Assembly (NCBI RefSeq): GCF_018614205.1
Contig: NZ_JAGGOS010000013.1
Location: forward strand, 62,001 to 126,000
Length of the DNA: 64,000 bases
Reading direction: 5' to 3'
DNA from: Streptomyces sp. ISL-36
GTDB taxonomy: Bacteria > Actinomycetota > Actinomycetes > Streptomycetales > Streptomycetaceae
A program made the translations under genes and the position numbers. Positions within the stretch are counted from its first letter, which is position 1. Each line of letters opens with the position of its first letter. Below, piece after piece: positions 43,261 through 52,180 of the stretch. Below the pieces are notes generated by a model. The model ran no database searches, was not told the DNA's origin, and saw nothing but the letters and a program-made list of their open reading frames with translations.

Positions 43261-43894
43261 GGCCGCTGTCTGATCCTGAACCTTCGCAAGCTGGTCAAGG
43301 CTGGCCATGAAGACCGCGTCGGTGAACTGCTCGGCCTGAAGGCGTCGGACGTCGACTGCAAGGCCGGTACCATCCGCGTCGAGCGGCAGCGGCTCCAGCG
43401 GGGAAGATCGGCCCGCCGAAGACCGCCAAGTCTCGGCGTACGGTCCCGGTCGGCGAGGTCGTCACCGACGCGCTCCTCGCGCATCTTGCCGCACGTCCGT
43501 CCAGGAGTGGCTGTTCACCATGGAGGAGGGGGAACCGCTCAACTACCGGCGGTGGAAGACCGAGTGGAACGGGGCTCGCAAGGCGCTCCAGGCGGCCGAG
43601 AACGGGGCCGCCGAGCGGGAAGGCCGGAAGGCCGTCGAGCTGCCGCACATGGTCACGCACGACCTGCGGCACTTCTACGCCTCCGCGCTCATCGCCGGTG
43701 GCGCGAGCGTCAAGCAGGTGCAGTTGGTCCTCGGGCACGCGTCCGCCGTCATCACGCTGCGGATCTACGCGCACCTGTGGCCGGGGGAAGAAGACCGCAC
43801 CCGGGCCGTCATGGACGCCGTGCTCGGCGGCCTGCGGACCGGGTGCGGACAGCTAAGCGGCGCGACCCGCGAAAGTGCAGGTCAGGCCGCCTAG
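43261..43894 (+). pseudogene. int: Tyrosine-type integrase, 5'-truncated and frameshifted
   Basis: The catalytic end is intact in one frame from 43520: HDLRH (His, Arg), LVLGHAS (His) and RIYAHL (Tyr nucleophile). Upstream, homologous sequence continues in two other frames (43261-43400 reads GELLGLKASDVD; 43404-43490 reads KTAKSRRTVPVG). At least two frameshifts have therefore occurred, near 43402 and 43495. The first half of the protein is missing. It stops 8 bp before the right attachment repeat, the normal position of an integrase gene. Confidence 0.85.
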
Positions 43895-43901
43895 AGGGAG
43901 A

Positions 43902-43920
43902 TCAGGCCTTCTTCGTCTCC
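43902..43920. repeat. attR: Right attachment site within sodN 3' end
   Basis: The same 19 bp as 35112-35130, here forming the end of the intact sodN gene. Confidence 0.85.
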
Positions 43921-44297
43921 CAGAAGATGCGGTCGATCTCGGCGATGAGCTCCAGCGCCTTCTCGCCCGTCTTCGGGTCCGTCGACGCCTTGGCGGCCGA
44001 CAGGGCCTTCAGGGTGTCGTTGATGAGCTGGTGCAGCTCCGGGTACTTCTCGAAGTGCGGGGGCTTGAAGTAGTCGCTCCACAGCACCGAGACGTGGTGC
44101 TTGGCGAGCTCCGCGCGCTGCTCCTTGATGACCGTGGCACGCGCGCGGAAGTGCGCGTCCTCGTTGGCCTGGTACTTCTCCTGGACGGCCTTGACCGACT
44201 CGGCCTCGATCCGGGCCTGGGCCGGGTCGTAGACACCGCAGGGGAGGTCGCAGTGGGCGCTGACCTTCACCTTGGGGGCAAACAGGCGGGAGAGCAT
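43902..44297 (-). CDS. sodN: Nickel superoxide dismutase
   Basis: A cytoplasmic homohexameric enzyme that dismutates superoxide with nickel. The 131-residue precursor has a 14-residue leader. After cleavage the mature chain begins HCDLPCGVY, the nickel hook (His1, Cys2, Cys6). The rest is a helical bundle. The last codons are supplied by, or shared with, the attachment site of the integrated element. It is divergent from sodX, whose protease removes the leader. Confidence 0.96.
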   Translation of the reverse strand: MLSRLFAPKVKVSAHCDLPCGVYDPAQARIEAESVKAVQEKYQANEDAHFRARATVIKEQRAELAKHHVSVLWSDYFKPPHFEKYPELHQLINDTLKALSAAKASTDPKTGEKALELIAEIDRIFWETKKA

Positions 44298-44447
44298 TGA
44301 GCTGTCCTTCCTCGTGATCGTCTTCTCAGGTGGGAGATTACTCCCCGAGAAGCGCGTTTTCGCGAGCGCCCCCTGGGGCTTAGGACAAAAGTCCAGGGTC
44401 ACGATAGGACTCGTGTACGAGTGGACGAGCGGACCGGGAGGTGCCGG

Positions 44448-44894
44448 ATGTCGGAATCGGGGCGGGAACCGGGGCGGGGGCCCGGGCCCCTGTTCGGGAT
44501 CGCCGAGGTGACAGGGGTGTCCATGGTGCCCACGCTGCTCCACGGCGACCAGCTGCTCGTGCACTACGGCGGGCGGCTGCGCCCGGGGAGCGTGGCGGTG
44601 CTGCGTCATCCGCTGCAGCAGGACCTGCTCATCGTCAAGCGGCTGATCGAGCGACAGGCCGCCGGCTGGTGGGTGCTGGGCGACAACCCCGACACCGAGG
44701 GCGACAGCCGGGTCTTCGGCGCCGTGCCGCCGGAGCTGGTGCTCGGTCGCGTACGGGCGCGCTACCGGCCCGTGACGCCCGGCCGTCAGCGTTCGCCGGC
44801 CGTGGTGCTCGCCTGGCTGTTCTCGGCCGTCAGGCCGGTGTGGTCGTCGTCCTGGTCGGTCCGTTCCGCCTCCAGGCGCTTGCGGGCCCGGTAG
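44448..44894 (+). CDS. sodX: Nickel-SOD maturation protease SodX
   Basis: An S26 signal-peptidase-like protease (148 residues) that cleaves the SodN leader. The catalytic Ser lies in GVSMVPTLLHGD, and the Lys is in LLIVKRLIE. GGDNPDTEGDSR-like segments (LGDNPDTEGDS) match box E of the family. There is no transmembrane anchor at the N-terminus. The start ATG has GGGAGG upstream. Its 3' end overlaps the convergent CGNR gene by 109 bp. Confidence 0.9.
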   Translation: MSESGREPGRGPGPLFGIAEVTGVSMVPTLLHGDQLLVHYGGRLRPGSVAVLRHPLQQDLLIVKRLIERQAAGWWVLGDNPDTEGDSRVFGAVPPELVLGRVRARYRPVTPGRQRSPAVVLAWLFSAVRPVWSSSWSVRSASRRLRAR

Positions 44895-45427
44895 GCGGCC
44901 ACATTGGCGCGGGTCGCGCAGCGGTCCGAGCAGTAGCGGCGGGAGCGGTTCGTCGAGGTGTCGAGGTAGGCGTTGCGGCACGGTGCCGCCTGGCACAGGC
45001 CGAGCCGGTCGGCGCCGAACTCCGTGAGGTGGAAGGCGAGCCCCATCGCCGCGATGGCCGCGTAGCCCGCGGTCGCGTTCGAGGGGTGGTCGGCGAGGTG
45101 CATGTGCCAGCGCGGCCGCCCTTCGTCGTCCAGGTGGTCGTGCCCCGAGATCTGCGGGCTGACCGGGAACTCCAGGAGCAGCGAGTTCAGCAGGTCCACG
45201 GCCCGGGTGTGGTCGCCCTCGTCCGCGGCGGTGAAGACCGCCCGCAGCCGGGTGCGTACCGAGCGGAAGCGGGTGACGTCGGCGTCCGTCGCCCGCCGGG
45301 CCATCTGCGAGGCCGCGCCGAAGAGCTCGCGGACCACCTCGACCGAGGTCAGGGAGTCCTTGTTGCGGGCCGGCTCCTCGGTGTTGACCAGACGTACGGC
45401 GTAATCCGAGTAATAGGCCAGTTCCAC
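44786..45427 (-). CDS. CGNR zinc-finger / ABATE-domain protein
   Basis: A 213-residue probable DNA-binding protein. The N-terminal ABATE domain (about 1-140) is followed by a zinc finger with CQAAPC and YCSDRCATR and a basic helix (ANVAAYRARKR). GTG 45427 is used. Family members are thought to be stress-linked transcription regulators. It overlaps sodX tail to tail by 109 bp, so either C-terminus might be shorter in reality. Confidence 0.85.
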   Translation of the reverse strand: MELAYYSDYAVRLVNTEEPARNKDSLTSVEVVRELFGAASQMARRATDADVTRFRSVRTRLRAVFTAADEGDHTRAVDLLNSLLLEFPVSPQISGHDHLDDEGRPRWHMHLADHPSNATAGYAAIAAMGLAFHLTEFGADRLGLCQAAPCRNAYLDTSTNRSRRYCSDRCATRANVAAYRARKRLEAERTDQDDDHTGLTAENSQASTTAGER

Positions 45428-45520
45428 TTGTAGTCCTTACTCCGGCGGTCTAGGGTCTCGGTCGGGAGGGGTAAGCGATGGTTTCCCTCCGAGGGTATTA
45501 CGAGAGGGGAAGGTACGGAG

Positions 45521-46285
45521 ATGACGGACGCGGCGACGACCGGAACCGACTGGGCGGCCTGGCAGCAGAGCTGGGACCGTCAGCAGGAGTGGTACATGCC
45601 GGACCGCGAGGAGCGGTTCCGCGTGATGCTCGACATGGTCGAGGCCATGGTGGGGCCGGAGCCCCGCGTCCTCGACCTGGCGTGCGGTACAGGGAGTATC
45701 ACGGACAGGCTCCTCAAGAGGTTCCCGGGAGCGAGCAGCACCGGCGTCGACCTCGACCCCGCCCTGCTCGCCATCGCCGAGGGGTACTTCGCAGCCGACG
45801 AGCGGGTCACCTTCGTGACCGCCGACCTCAAGGACCCCGAGTGGGTCGCGAAGCTCCCGCACACCTCGTACGACGCCGTGCTCACCGCCACCGCGCTGCA
45901 CTGGCTGCACACCGAGCCGCTCACCGCGCTCTACGGGCAGCTCGCCGGTCTCGTCCGCGACGGCGGCGTCTTCATGAACGCCGACCGCATGATCGACGAG
46001 ACCACGCCCAGGATCAACGCCGCCGAGCGCGCTCAGCGCCACGCGCGCATGGACACGGCGAAGGCCGCCGGAGTCCTCGACTGGACCGACTGGTGGGCGG
46101 TGGCCGCCGCGGACCCCGTCCTCGCCGGACCCACCGCCCGGCGCTTCGAGATCTACGGCGAGCACGCAGACGGCGACACGCCCTCCGCCCGCCGCCACGC
46201 CGAGCTCCTGCGCGCCGCCGGCTTCGCCGAGGCCCGCCCCGTCTGGGCCTCGCCGTCCGACGCGATGGTGCTCGCGGTGAGGTAG
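45521..46285 (+). CDS. Class I SAM-dependent methyltransferase
   Basis: A 254-residue methyltransferase with motif I VLDLACGTGSITDRLL (near residue 50), motif II GVDLDPALL, and DAVLTATALHWL as motif IV, resembling trans-aconitate methyltransferases. It is divergent from the CGNR gene and separated from the ABC operon by a strong terminator. The substrate is unknown. Confidence 0.87.
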   Translation: MTDAATTGTDWAAWQQSWDRQQEWYMPDREERFRVMLDMVEAMVGPEPRVLDLACGTGSITDRLLKRFPGASSTGVDLDPALLAIAEGYFAADERVTFVTADLKDPEWVAKLPHTSYDAVLTATALHWLHTEPLTALYGQLAGLVRDGGVFMNADRMIDETTPRINAAERAQRHARMDTAKAAGVLDWTDWWAVAAADPVLAGPTARRFEIYGEHADGDTPSARRHAELLRAAGFAEARPVWASPSDAMVLAVR

Positions 46286-46293
46286 CCCGCACG

Positions 46294-46332
46294 GCGAAGG
46301 GGCGGTACGGGAGTCCCGTACCGCCCCTTCGC
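46294..46332. terminator. Bidirectional terminator, 19-bp stem
   Basis: Bases 46294-46312 are perfectly complementary to 46314-46332; the top of the stem must open to form the loop. It lies between the convergent methyltransferase and ABC transporter genes. Confidence 0.85.
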
Positions 46333-46345
46333 AGAGAGTCGCCGC

Positions 46346-47107
46346 TTACAGCACCTTGGACAGGAACGCCTTCGTCCGGTCGTGCTGCGGGTTCGACAGG
46401 ACCTCGCGCGGGTGGCCGGACTCGACCACCACGCCGCCGTCCATGAACACCAGCGAGTCGCCCACCTCGCGGGCGAAGCCCATCTCGTGCGTGACGACGA
46501 CCATCGTCATGCCCGACTCCGCGAGATCGCGCATGACGTCCAGGACGTCACCCACCAGCTCCGGGTCGAGCGCCGAGGTCGGCTCGTCGAAGAGCATCAG
46601 CTTGGGCTCCATCGCCAGCGCACGGGCGATGGCGACGCGCTGCTGCTGGCCGCCGGAGAGCTGCGACGGGTAGTTCCCGGCCTTGTCGGCCAGCCCGACC
46701 CGGTCGAGCAGCCGCTCGGCGCGCTCGCGCGCCACCGCCTTCGACTCGCCCTTCACCTGGATCGGCGCCTCCATGACGTTGGCCAGGGCCGTCATGTGCG
46801 GGAACAGGTTGAAGCGCTGGAAGACCATGCCGATGTCACGGCGCTGGGCGGCGACCTCGCTGTCCTTCAGCTCGTAGAGCTTGTCGCCCTTCTGGCGGTA
46901 GCCCACCAGCTCACCGTCGACGTACAGCCGACCGGAGTTGATCTTCTCCAGGTGGTTGATGCACCGCAGGAAGGTCGACTTGCCGGAACCGGACGGGCCG
47001 ATCAGGCAGAACACCTCGCCGTTGTTCACCTCGAGGTCGATGCCCTTGAGGATGTGGGCGGCCCCGTAGGACTTGTGGACGCCCTCGGCCTTCACCATGG
47101 GGGTCAT
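46346..47107 (-). CDS. Polar amino-acid ABC importer, ATPase
   Basis: A 253-residue ATPase of the PAAT (glutamine/cystine) importer family. Walker A is GPSGSGKST, the signature [15 protein letters not shown], Walker [13 protein letters not shown], and the H-loop THEMGFA. ATG 47107 has GGAGG upstream and overlaps the permease stop (ATGA). It is last in the three-gene operon (binding protein, permease, ATPase). Confidence 0.93.
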   Translation of the reverse strand: MTPMVKAEGVHKSYGAAHILKGIDLEVNNGEVFCLIGPSGSGKSTFLRCINHLEKINSGRLYVDGELVGYRQKGDKLYELKDSEVAAQRRDIGMVFQRFNLFPHMTALANVMEAPIQVKGESKAVARERAERLLDRVGLADKAGNYPSQLSGGQQQRVAIARALAMEPKLMLFDEPTSALDPELVGDVLDVMRDLAESGMTMVVVTHEMGFAREVGDSLVFMDGGVVVESGHPREVLSNPQHDRTKAFLSKVL

Positions 47108-48051
47108 ACGGCACCTCCGGCCGAGCGGTCGGACGAGAAGAAGCGCAGATTGGCCTTGACCTTCTGCCACGGCGTCGCCGGCAGCGTGCGCAGCGAGCCG
47201 CGTGCGTAGTGCCGCTCCAGGTAGAACTGGCCCACGCTGAACACCGAGGTCAGGATCAGGTACCAGATCGAGGCGACGAAGAACATCTCCATCACCGCGA
47301 ACGAGGTCGACGCGATGTCCTGCGAGGCGCGCAGCAGATCCGGGTACTGCACGGCCACGACCAGGGACGAGGTCTTCAGCATGTTGATGAACTCGTTGCC
47401 GGTCGGCGGGATGATCACTCGCATCGACTGCGGGAGCACCACGCGCCGCATGGTCTTCGCCTGGCTCATGCCCAGCGCGTGCGAGGCCTCCGTCTGGCCC
47501 TCGTCGACCGACTGGATACCGGCCCGGACGATCTCCGCCATGTACGCGCCCTCGTTGAGGCCGAGACCCAGCAGGGCGGCCAGGAAGGGGGTCATGACAT
47601 CGGTCATCTCGTCCTTGTAGAACCCGATGTTGAAGATCGGGAAGATCAGGGCGAGGTTGAACCAGATCAGCAGCTGCACATAGACCGGCGTGCCGCGGAA
47701 GACCCAGATGTAGAGCCAGGCGACGGCGCTGGTCACCGGGTTCTTGGAGAGCCGCATGACGGCGAAGAGCACACCCAGCACGAGACCCAGCACCATCGAG
47801 ACGATGCTGATGAGGATCGTGTTCCCCAGGCCGGACAGGATGGTGGAGTCGAACAGTTTCTCCGGCACCGAGGCCCAGCGCACATCGCCCTGGGAGAAGG
47901 CGTACGCGAGCAGGCCCAGGAGGCCTACGACCAGGACGCCGGCGACCCAGCGTCCGTAGTGGCGGACCGGAATGGCCTTGATGGCCTCCGGCGGGACCCC
48001 CGCCGGGGCGGGCGACGCCCCGGCGGGAACCTTGTCGAGCTTGTCAGTCAC
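47104..48051 (-). CDS. Polar amino-acid ABC importer, permease
   Basis: A 315-residue permease of the HisMQ/GlnP family. A 40-residue Pro/Ala-rich cytoplasmic tail is followed by about five or six transmembrane helices. The [16 protein letters not shown] segment and the EAA loop ([20 protein letters not shown]) are characteristic. A single permease gene suggests that it works as a homodimer. The start is GTG 48051, 29 bp after the binding-protein gene. Confidence 0.92.
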   Translation of the reverse strand: MTDKLDKVPAGASPAPAGVPPEAIKAIPVRHYGRWVAGVLVVGLLGLLAYAFSQGDVRWASVPEKLFDSTILSGLGNTILISIVSMVLGLVLGVLFAVMRLSKNPVTSAVAWLYIWVFRGTPVYVQLLIWFNLALIFPIFNIGFYKDEMTDVMTPFLAALLGLGLNEGAYMAEIVRAGIQSVDEGQTEASHALGMSQAKTMRRVVLPQSMRVIIPPTGNEFINMLKTSSLVVAVQYPDLLRASQDIASTSFAVMEMFFVASIWYLILTSVFSVGQFYLERHYARGSLRTLPATPWQKVKANLRFFSSDRSAGGAV

Positions 48052-48080
48052 AGCGACTGCCCTTCAGTGGTGCGTAGGGG

Positions 48081-49058
48081 TCAGGAGCCGCCGTTGATCT
48101 TGGCCGCGGGGATCGCGCCGTCACCGGCGTTCCACTTGTCGAGGGCGGCCTTGTAGGTGCCGTCCTTGATGATCGCGTCCAGGGCATCCTTCAGCGCGTC
48201 ACGCAGCTGGGTGTTCTTCTTGTCGACGGCGATGCCGAAGAGGCCCGCGTCCGTCTTGTTGGCGACGGCCTCGAAGTCGTTGCCGCCACCCGCCGTCTGG
48301 GCGATGTACGCGGCGACCGGCGAGTCGTTCAGGTCGGCGACGGCGCCGCCCGCCTTGACGCGGGTCTGGGCCTCGGCGTCGGTCGGGAAGGACTCGAAGG
48401 TGAGGGCCGGCTTGCCGTCCTTCTTGCACTTCTCCGCCTGGTCCTTGGCGGCCTGCTCGTACGTCGTACCGCGCTGCACGGCCAGCTTCTTGCCGCACAG
48501 GTCGTCGAGCGACTTGATGTTCTGCGGGTTGCCCTTCTTCACCAGGATGCCGGTGGAGGCGGTGAAGTAGTCGACGAAGTCGACACCGGTGCCGGTCTTC
48601 TTGCCCTTGTCGTCCAGACCCTCCTGGCGGGCCTTGGTGTCGGTCATCGACGACATCACGATGTCCGTGCGGCCGGTCGGGAGGGCCGTGAGCAGGGTGT
48701 CGAAGGTGCCGCTGGTGAACTCGAACTTCACACCGAGCTGCTTGGCGAGGGCTGCGGCGATGTCGGGGTCGACACCGACGATCTCGTTGCCCTTCTTGAA
48801 CTCCATCGGGGCGTACGTGGCGTCCGTGCCGACCTTGATGACGCCGGCCTTCTGGATGTCGGCGGGCAGCTTGGAGAAGAGCGGCGCGCTGGAGGCGGCG
48901 CCGGTCTTCGTGCCGCCCTCGGGGGTCTTCGCGCCCTCCGTCTGGTCACCGCAGGCGGTCAGCAGCATCGAGCCGGCGACCGCGATGGCGGCGACCGCGG
49001 CAAGACGGGAGGTGCGGGTCTTGGCGGCGGTCGTACAGCGCGTGGAGCGTGCGGTCAT
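48081..49058 (-). CDS. Amino-acid-binding lipoprotein of ABC importer
   Basis: A 325-residue family 3 solute-binding protein. The signal peptide ends in the lipobox LLTAC (Cys36), so it is anchored on the outer face of the membrane. Conserved segments are VGTDATYAPMEF near the start and DIVMSSMTDT in the middle. A Cys pair (DLCGKK and EKCKKD) could form a disulfide. GGAGG precedes the ATG. It is first gene of the operon; the amino acid is not predictable. Confidence 0.92.
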   Translation of the reverse strand: MTARSTRCTTAAKTRTSRLAAVAAIAVAGSMLLTACGDQTEGAKTPEGGTKTGAASSAPLFSKLPADIQKAGVIKVGTDATYAPMEFKKGNEIVGVDPDIAAALAKQLGVKFEFTSGTFDTLLTALPTGRTDIVMSSMTDTKARQEGLDDKGKKTGTGVDFVDYFTASTGILVKKGNPQNIKSLDDLCGKKLAVQRGTTYEQAAKDQAEKCKKDGKPALTFESFPTDAEAQTRVKAGGAVADLNDSPVAAYIAQTAGGGNDFEAVANKTDAGLFGIAVDKKNTQLRDALKDALDAIIKDGTYKAALDKWNAGDGAIPAAKINGGS

Positions 49059-49593
49059 GGTCGGGTTCCTCCGGCGTATGAGGGAGTTGCCATAGGCCGC
49101 GCACGCACCTTCGGGTGTCGCGACCTCGTGTGATTACGGCATCTTGCCATTCGGACTGCCGCAAACGGGCGGCCCAGCATGTCAAAATCGGATAACGGGT
49201 GACCCTCGAATCGCGACAGGCCCGCCCGTCAGGGCCGGACCTTCTCCTGGGATAGCTCCCCGGCACCGAAAAATCTCCCGTTGATCTCGCCATTCGGACG
49301 ACACGAACGCCACGATCCGGTGTACCCGTCCGCTTGTCCGGACTTGGACGGACGTGTCTGCTCTGCGCAAGCCGACGATACGGCCGTATGAGTCGCGTCA
49401 CCGCTCCGTTATGGACTCGTCTGCGGTGCCCTCCGTCCGGTAAGAAGGATCCTTACACCCCTCATCCGGGGCTCAGGGCGCGTTGTGCGGCGCGCCCGCG
49501 CGGCTGCCAGACACGGCGGCTGCGGGTTCCGCCCACCCCTCCTCAACCAGGAGTGGCCACCCTCAAGCAATGAAGAATTAAGGGGTCAACCCA
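49059..49593. other. Promoter region between ABC importer and malic enzyme
   Basis: No gene is supported in this 535-bp divergent gap. GCCATTCGGAC occurs twice (49146-49156 and 49289-49299), which may be a regulator site. The last 60 bp before 49594 are lower in GC and probably hold the malic-enzyme promoter. Confidence 0.5.
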
Positions 49594-50805
49594 ATGGCAG
49601 CGGAGATCGTCAATCCTCGCAGCGTGAGCGGTACGGAAGGGGCTCAGGAGGAGCCCTTCGATCCGGCTTTCGCCCTGCACCGCGGCGGCAAGATGGCCAT
49701 CTCGGCCACGGTGCCGCTCAGGGACAAGGACGACCTGTCCCTCGCGTACACACCCGGCGTCGCCAAGGTGTGCACCGCTATCGCCGAGCGGCCGGAACTG
49801 GTCAACGACTACACCTGGAAGTCTCAGGTCGTCGCCGTCGTGACCGATGGAACGGCAGTGCTCGGACTCGGCGACATCGGCCCGGAGGCGTCGCTTCCGG
49901 TCATGGAGGGGAAAGCCATCCTCTTCAAGCAGTTCGGCGGCGTGGACGCGGTGCCGATCGCGCTCGCCACCACCGACACCGACGAGATCGTGGAGACCGT
50001 CGTCCGGCTCGCTCCCTCCTTCGGTGGAGTGAACCTGGAGGACATCTCGGCGCCGCGGTGCTTCGAGATCGAGCGCAAGCTGCAGGAGCGCCTCGACATT
50101 CCCGTCTTCCATGACGACCAGCACGGCACGGCCGTCGTCACCCTCGCCGCGCTCCGCAACGCGGCGAAGCTGACCGGCCGGACCCTCGGCGACCTGCGCG
50201 GAGTCATCTCCGGTGCCGGCGCGGCCGGGGTGGCCATCGCCAAGTTCCTGCTGGAGGCGGGGCTCGGCGACGTGGCCGTCGCCGACCGCAAGGGCATCGT
50301 CAGCCTGGACCGGGAGGACCTGACTCCGGTCAAGCGCGAGCTCGCGGAGATCACCAACAAGGCGGGCCTCACCGGCTCCCTGGAGACCGCCCTGGCGGGT
50401 GCGGACGTCTTCATCGGCGTCTCCGGCGGTACGGTCCCGGAGGCGGCGGTGGCGTCGATGGCGCCGAACGCCTTCGTGTTCGCCATGGCCAACCCGAACC
50501 CCGAGGTCCACCCCGACGTCGCGCACAAGTACGCGGCCGTCGTGGCGACCGGCCGTTCGGACTACCCCAATCAGATCAACAACGTGCTCGCCTTCCCCGG
50601 CATCTTCGCGGGCGCCCTCCAGGTCCGGGCCTCCCGGATCACCGAGGGCATGAAGATCGCCGCGGCGAACGCGCTGGCGGACGTCGTCGGCGACAAGCTC
50701 GCCGCCGACTACGTGATCCCGTCCCCGTTCGACGAGCGGGTCGCCCCCGCGGTCACGGCCGCCGTGGCCGCCGCCGCCCGCGCCGAGGGCGTGGCGCGGC
50801 GCTGA
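49594..50805 (+). CDS. Malic enzyme (oxaloacetate-decarboxylating malate dehydrogenase)
   Basis: A 403-residue enzyme converting malate to pyruvate and CO2 with NAD(P). The malic N-terminal domain has SLAYTPGVA with catalytic Tyr and the EGKAILFKQFGG Lys region. The metal site is DDQHGTA and the Rossmann motif SGAGAAGVAIAKFL (about residue 207). By position it corresponds to SCO5261, which I recall as the NADP-dependent malic enzyme of S. coelicolor; cofactor choice cannot be read with certainty here. Confidence 0.93.
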   Translation: MAAEIVNPRSVSGTEGAQEEPFDPAFALHRGGKMAISATVPLRDKDDLSLAYTPGVAKVCTAIAERPELVNDYTWKSQVVAVVTDGTAVLGLGDIGPEASLPVMEGKAILFKQFGGVDAVPIALATTDTDEIVETVVRLAPSFGGVNLEDISAPRCFEIERKLQERLDIPVFHDDQHGTAVVTLAALRNAAKLTGRTLGDLRGVISGAGAAGVAIAKFLLEAGLGDVAVADRKGIVSLDREDLTPVKRELAEITNKAGLTGSLETALAGADVFIGVSGGTVPEAAVASMAPNAFVFAMANPNPEVHPDVAHKYAAVVATGRSDYPNQINNVLAFPGIFAGALQVRASRITEGMKIAAANALADVVGDKLAADYVIPSPFDERVAPAVTAAVAAAARAEGVARR

Positions 50806-50833
50806 CGCGCCCCCGGACGCGACGTACACCGAG

Positions 50834-50864
50834 AAGGGGCCCCGCCGAACAGGCGGGGCCCCTT
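50834..50864 (+). terminator. Terminator after malic enzyme
   Basis: A 13-bp perfect stem (50834-50846 with 50852-50864) and 5-base loop, followed by TCC. Confidence 0.88.
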
Positions 50865-50936
50865 CCGCGTGTGCCCCGCGCCGCGTGCGCCGTGCCCGTG
50901 TGCGCCCGTGCCCGGGTCGCCCGGTTTCGCCGAGCG

Positions 50937-51060
50937 GCGACTGAGCCGAAGGGCGCCGTGGGTGTCGAAAGGGAGAACGCGCGCAGGCGGCGAGGTACGA
51001 GCTGCCGAGCACGGCCGACCGTCGGCGCACGCCGAAGGCGCCCGGAGGCGAACCGAGCCC
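50937..51060 (+). repeat. Copy B of the dispersed intergenic repeat
   Basis: This block aligns end to end with 11298-11424 (TGAGCCGAAGG, TCGAAAGGGAGAACGCGCG, GGAGGCGAACCGAGCCC) and again is followed by a purine-rich run. It lies between the malic-enzyme terminator and the next gene, about 77 bp before that gene's start. The adjacent 50865-50936 is GTG/CCC-rich spacer with no gene. Confidence 0.8.
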
Positions 51061-51137
51061 CGGGGAGAGCGAAAAGGGGGCTGCGTCACAGCGGCGCGTG
51101 GTTCCGTCGCCGAGTCGCTGACCCTACGCTCAAGGTC

Positions 51138-52103
51138 ATGTTCGCTGCCTACGCCGCCCGAATCGACCGCGACCAGCCGCTGAACGGCCTTGAGCTGGGC
51201 GAACGCCCCGAGCCCGAGGCGCGGCCGGGATGGACCACCGTCACCGTCAAGGCCGCCTCCCTCAACCACCACGACCTCTGGTCCCTCCGCGGGGTCGGGC
51301 TGCCCGAGGAGAAGCTGCCGATGATCCTCGGCTGCGACGCCGCCGGTATCGACGAGCACGGCAACGAGGTGGTCCTGCACTCCGTCATCGGCCAGACCGG
51401 ACACGGCGTCGGCCCCGACGAGCCCCGCTCCATCCTGACCGAGCGCTACCAGGGCACCTTCGCCGAGCGGGTCACCGTCCCCTCGTGGAACGTGCTGCCC
51501 AAGCCCAAGGAGCTCTCCTTCGAGGAGGCCGCCTGCCTCCCGACCGCCTGGCTCACCGCGTACCGCATGCTCTTCACCAACGCCGGGGTGCGCCCCGGTG
51601 ACTCGATCCTCGTGCAGGGCGCGGGCGGCGGTGTCGCCACCGCGGCGATCGTCCTCGGCAAGGCCGCGGGCCTGCGCGTGTACGCCACCAGCCGCGACGA
51701 GGCCAAGCGCAAGCGGGCCGTCGAGCTCGGTGCCGAGGAGGCGTACGAGCCGGGCGCACGGCTCCCGCGGCGGGTGGACGCGGTCATCGAGACCGTCGGC
51801 GCGGCCACCTGGTCGCACTCGGTCAAGTCCCTGCGGCCCGGCGGGACGCTGGTCATCTCCGGTGCTACCAGCGGTGACCGGCCCTCGCACGCCGAGCTGA
51901 CCCGGATCTTCTTCCTGGAGCTGAAGGTCGTCGGCTCGACGATGGGATCGAAGGACGAGCTGGAGGACCTGCTCTCCTTCTGCGCGGCCACGGGCGTCCG
52001 GCCGGTGATCGACGACGTGCTGCCGCTGGACCGCGCCCGCGAGGGCTTCGAGAAGATGGCCTCGGGCGAGCTCTTCGGGAAGATCGTCCTGACGACATCC
52101 TGA
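51138..52103 (+). CDS. Zinc-type alcohol dehydrogenase / quinone reductase family
   Basis: A 321-residue MDR-superfamily oxidoreductase. The N-terminal GroES-like domain has SLNHHDLWSLRG and LGCDAAGI; the NAD(P)-binding motif is QGAGGGVATAAI (about residue 160). The structural-zinc Cys cluster is absent, so it is closer to quinone oxidoreductases. ATG 51138 is chosen because the frame upstream runs through the dispersed repeat. The substrate is unknown. Confidence 0.87.
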   Translation: MFAAYAARIDRDQPLNGLELGERPEPEARPGWTTVTVKAASLNHHDLWSLRGVGLPEEKLPMILGCDAAGIDEHGNEVVLHSVIGQTGHGVGPDEPRSILTERYQGTFAERVTVPSWNVLPKPKELSFEEAACLPTAWLTAYRMLFTNAGVRPGDSILVQGAGGGVATAAIVLGKAAGLRVYATSRDEAKRKRAVELGAEEAYEPGARLPRRVDAVIETVGAATWSHSVKSLRPGGTLVISGATSGDRPSHAELTRIFFLELKVVGSTMGSKDELEDLLSFCAATGVRPVIDDVLPLDRAREGFEKMASGELFGKIVLTTS

Positions 52104-52180
52104 CGACCTCTTGATGGTTCGTCAGATGAGCTGATGGGATCTCCGGCACCGCGAACACACCGTCGTGCCGGAGGTTTCCT

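Larger units (their letters stand above)
35112..43920. mobile_element. 8.8-kb integrated element in the 3' end of sodN
   Basis: The segment is bounded by 19-bp direct repeats of the sodN end. It carries a broken tyrosine integrase directly beside the right repeat. Its content differs from the surrounding core: lower-GC stretches, HNH fragments, a DUF5753 protein and accessory metabolic genes. No replication, transfer or excisionase gene is recognisable, so it looks like the residue of an integrative plasmid or phage, probably no longer mobile. Flanking genes are core Streptomyces genes. Confidence 0.8.
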
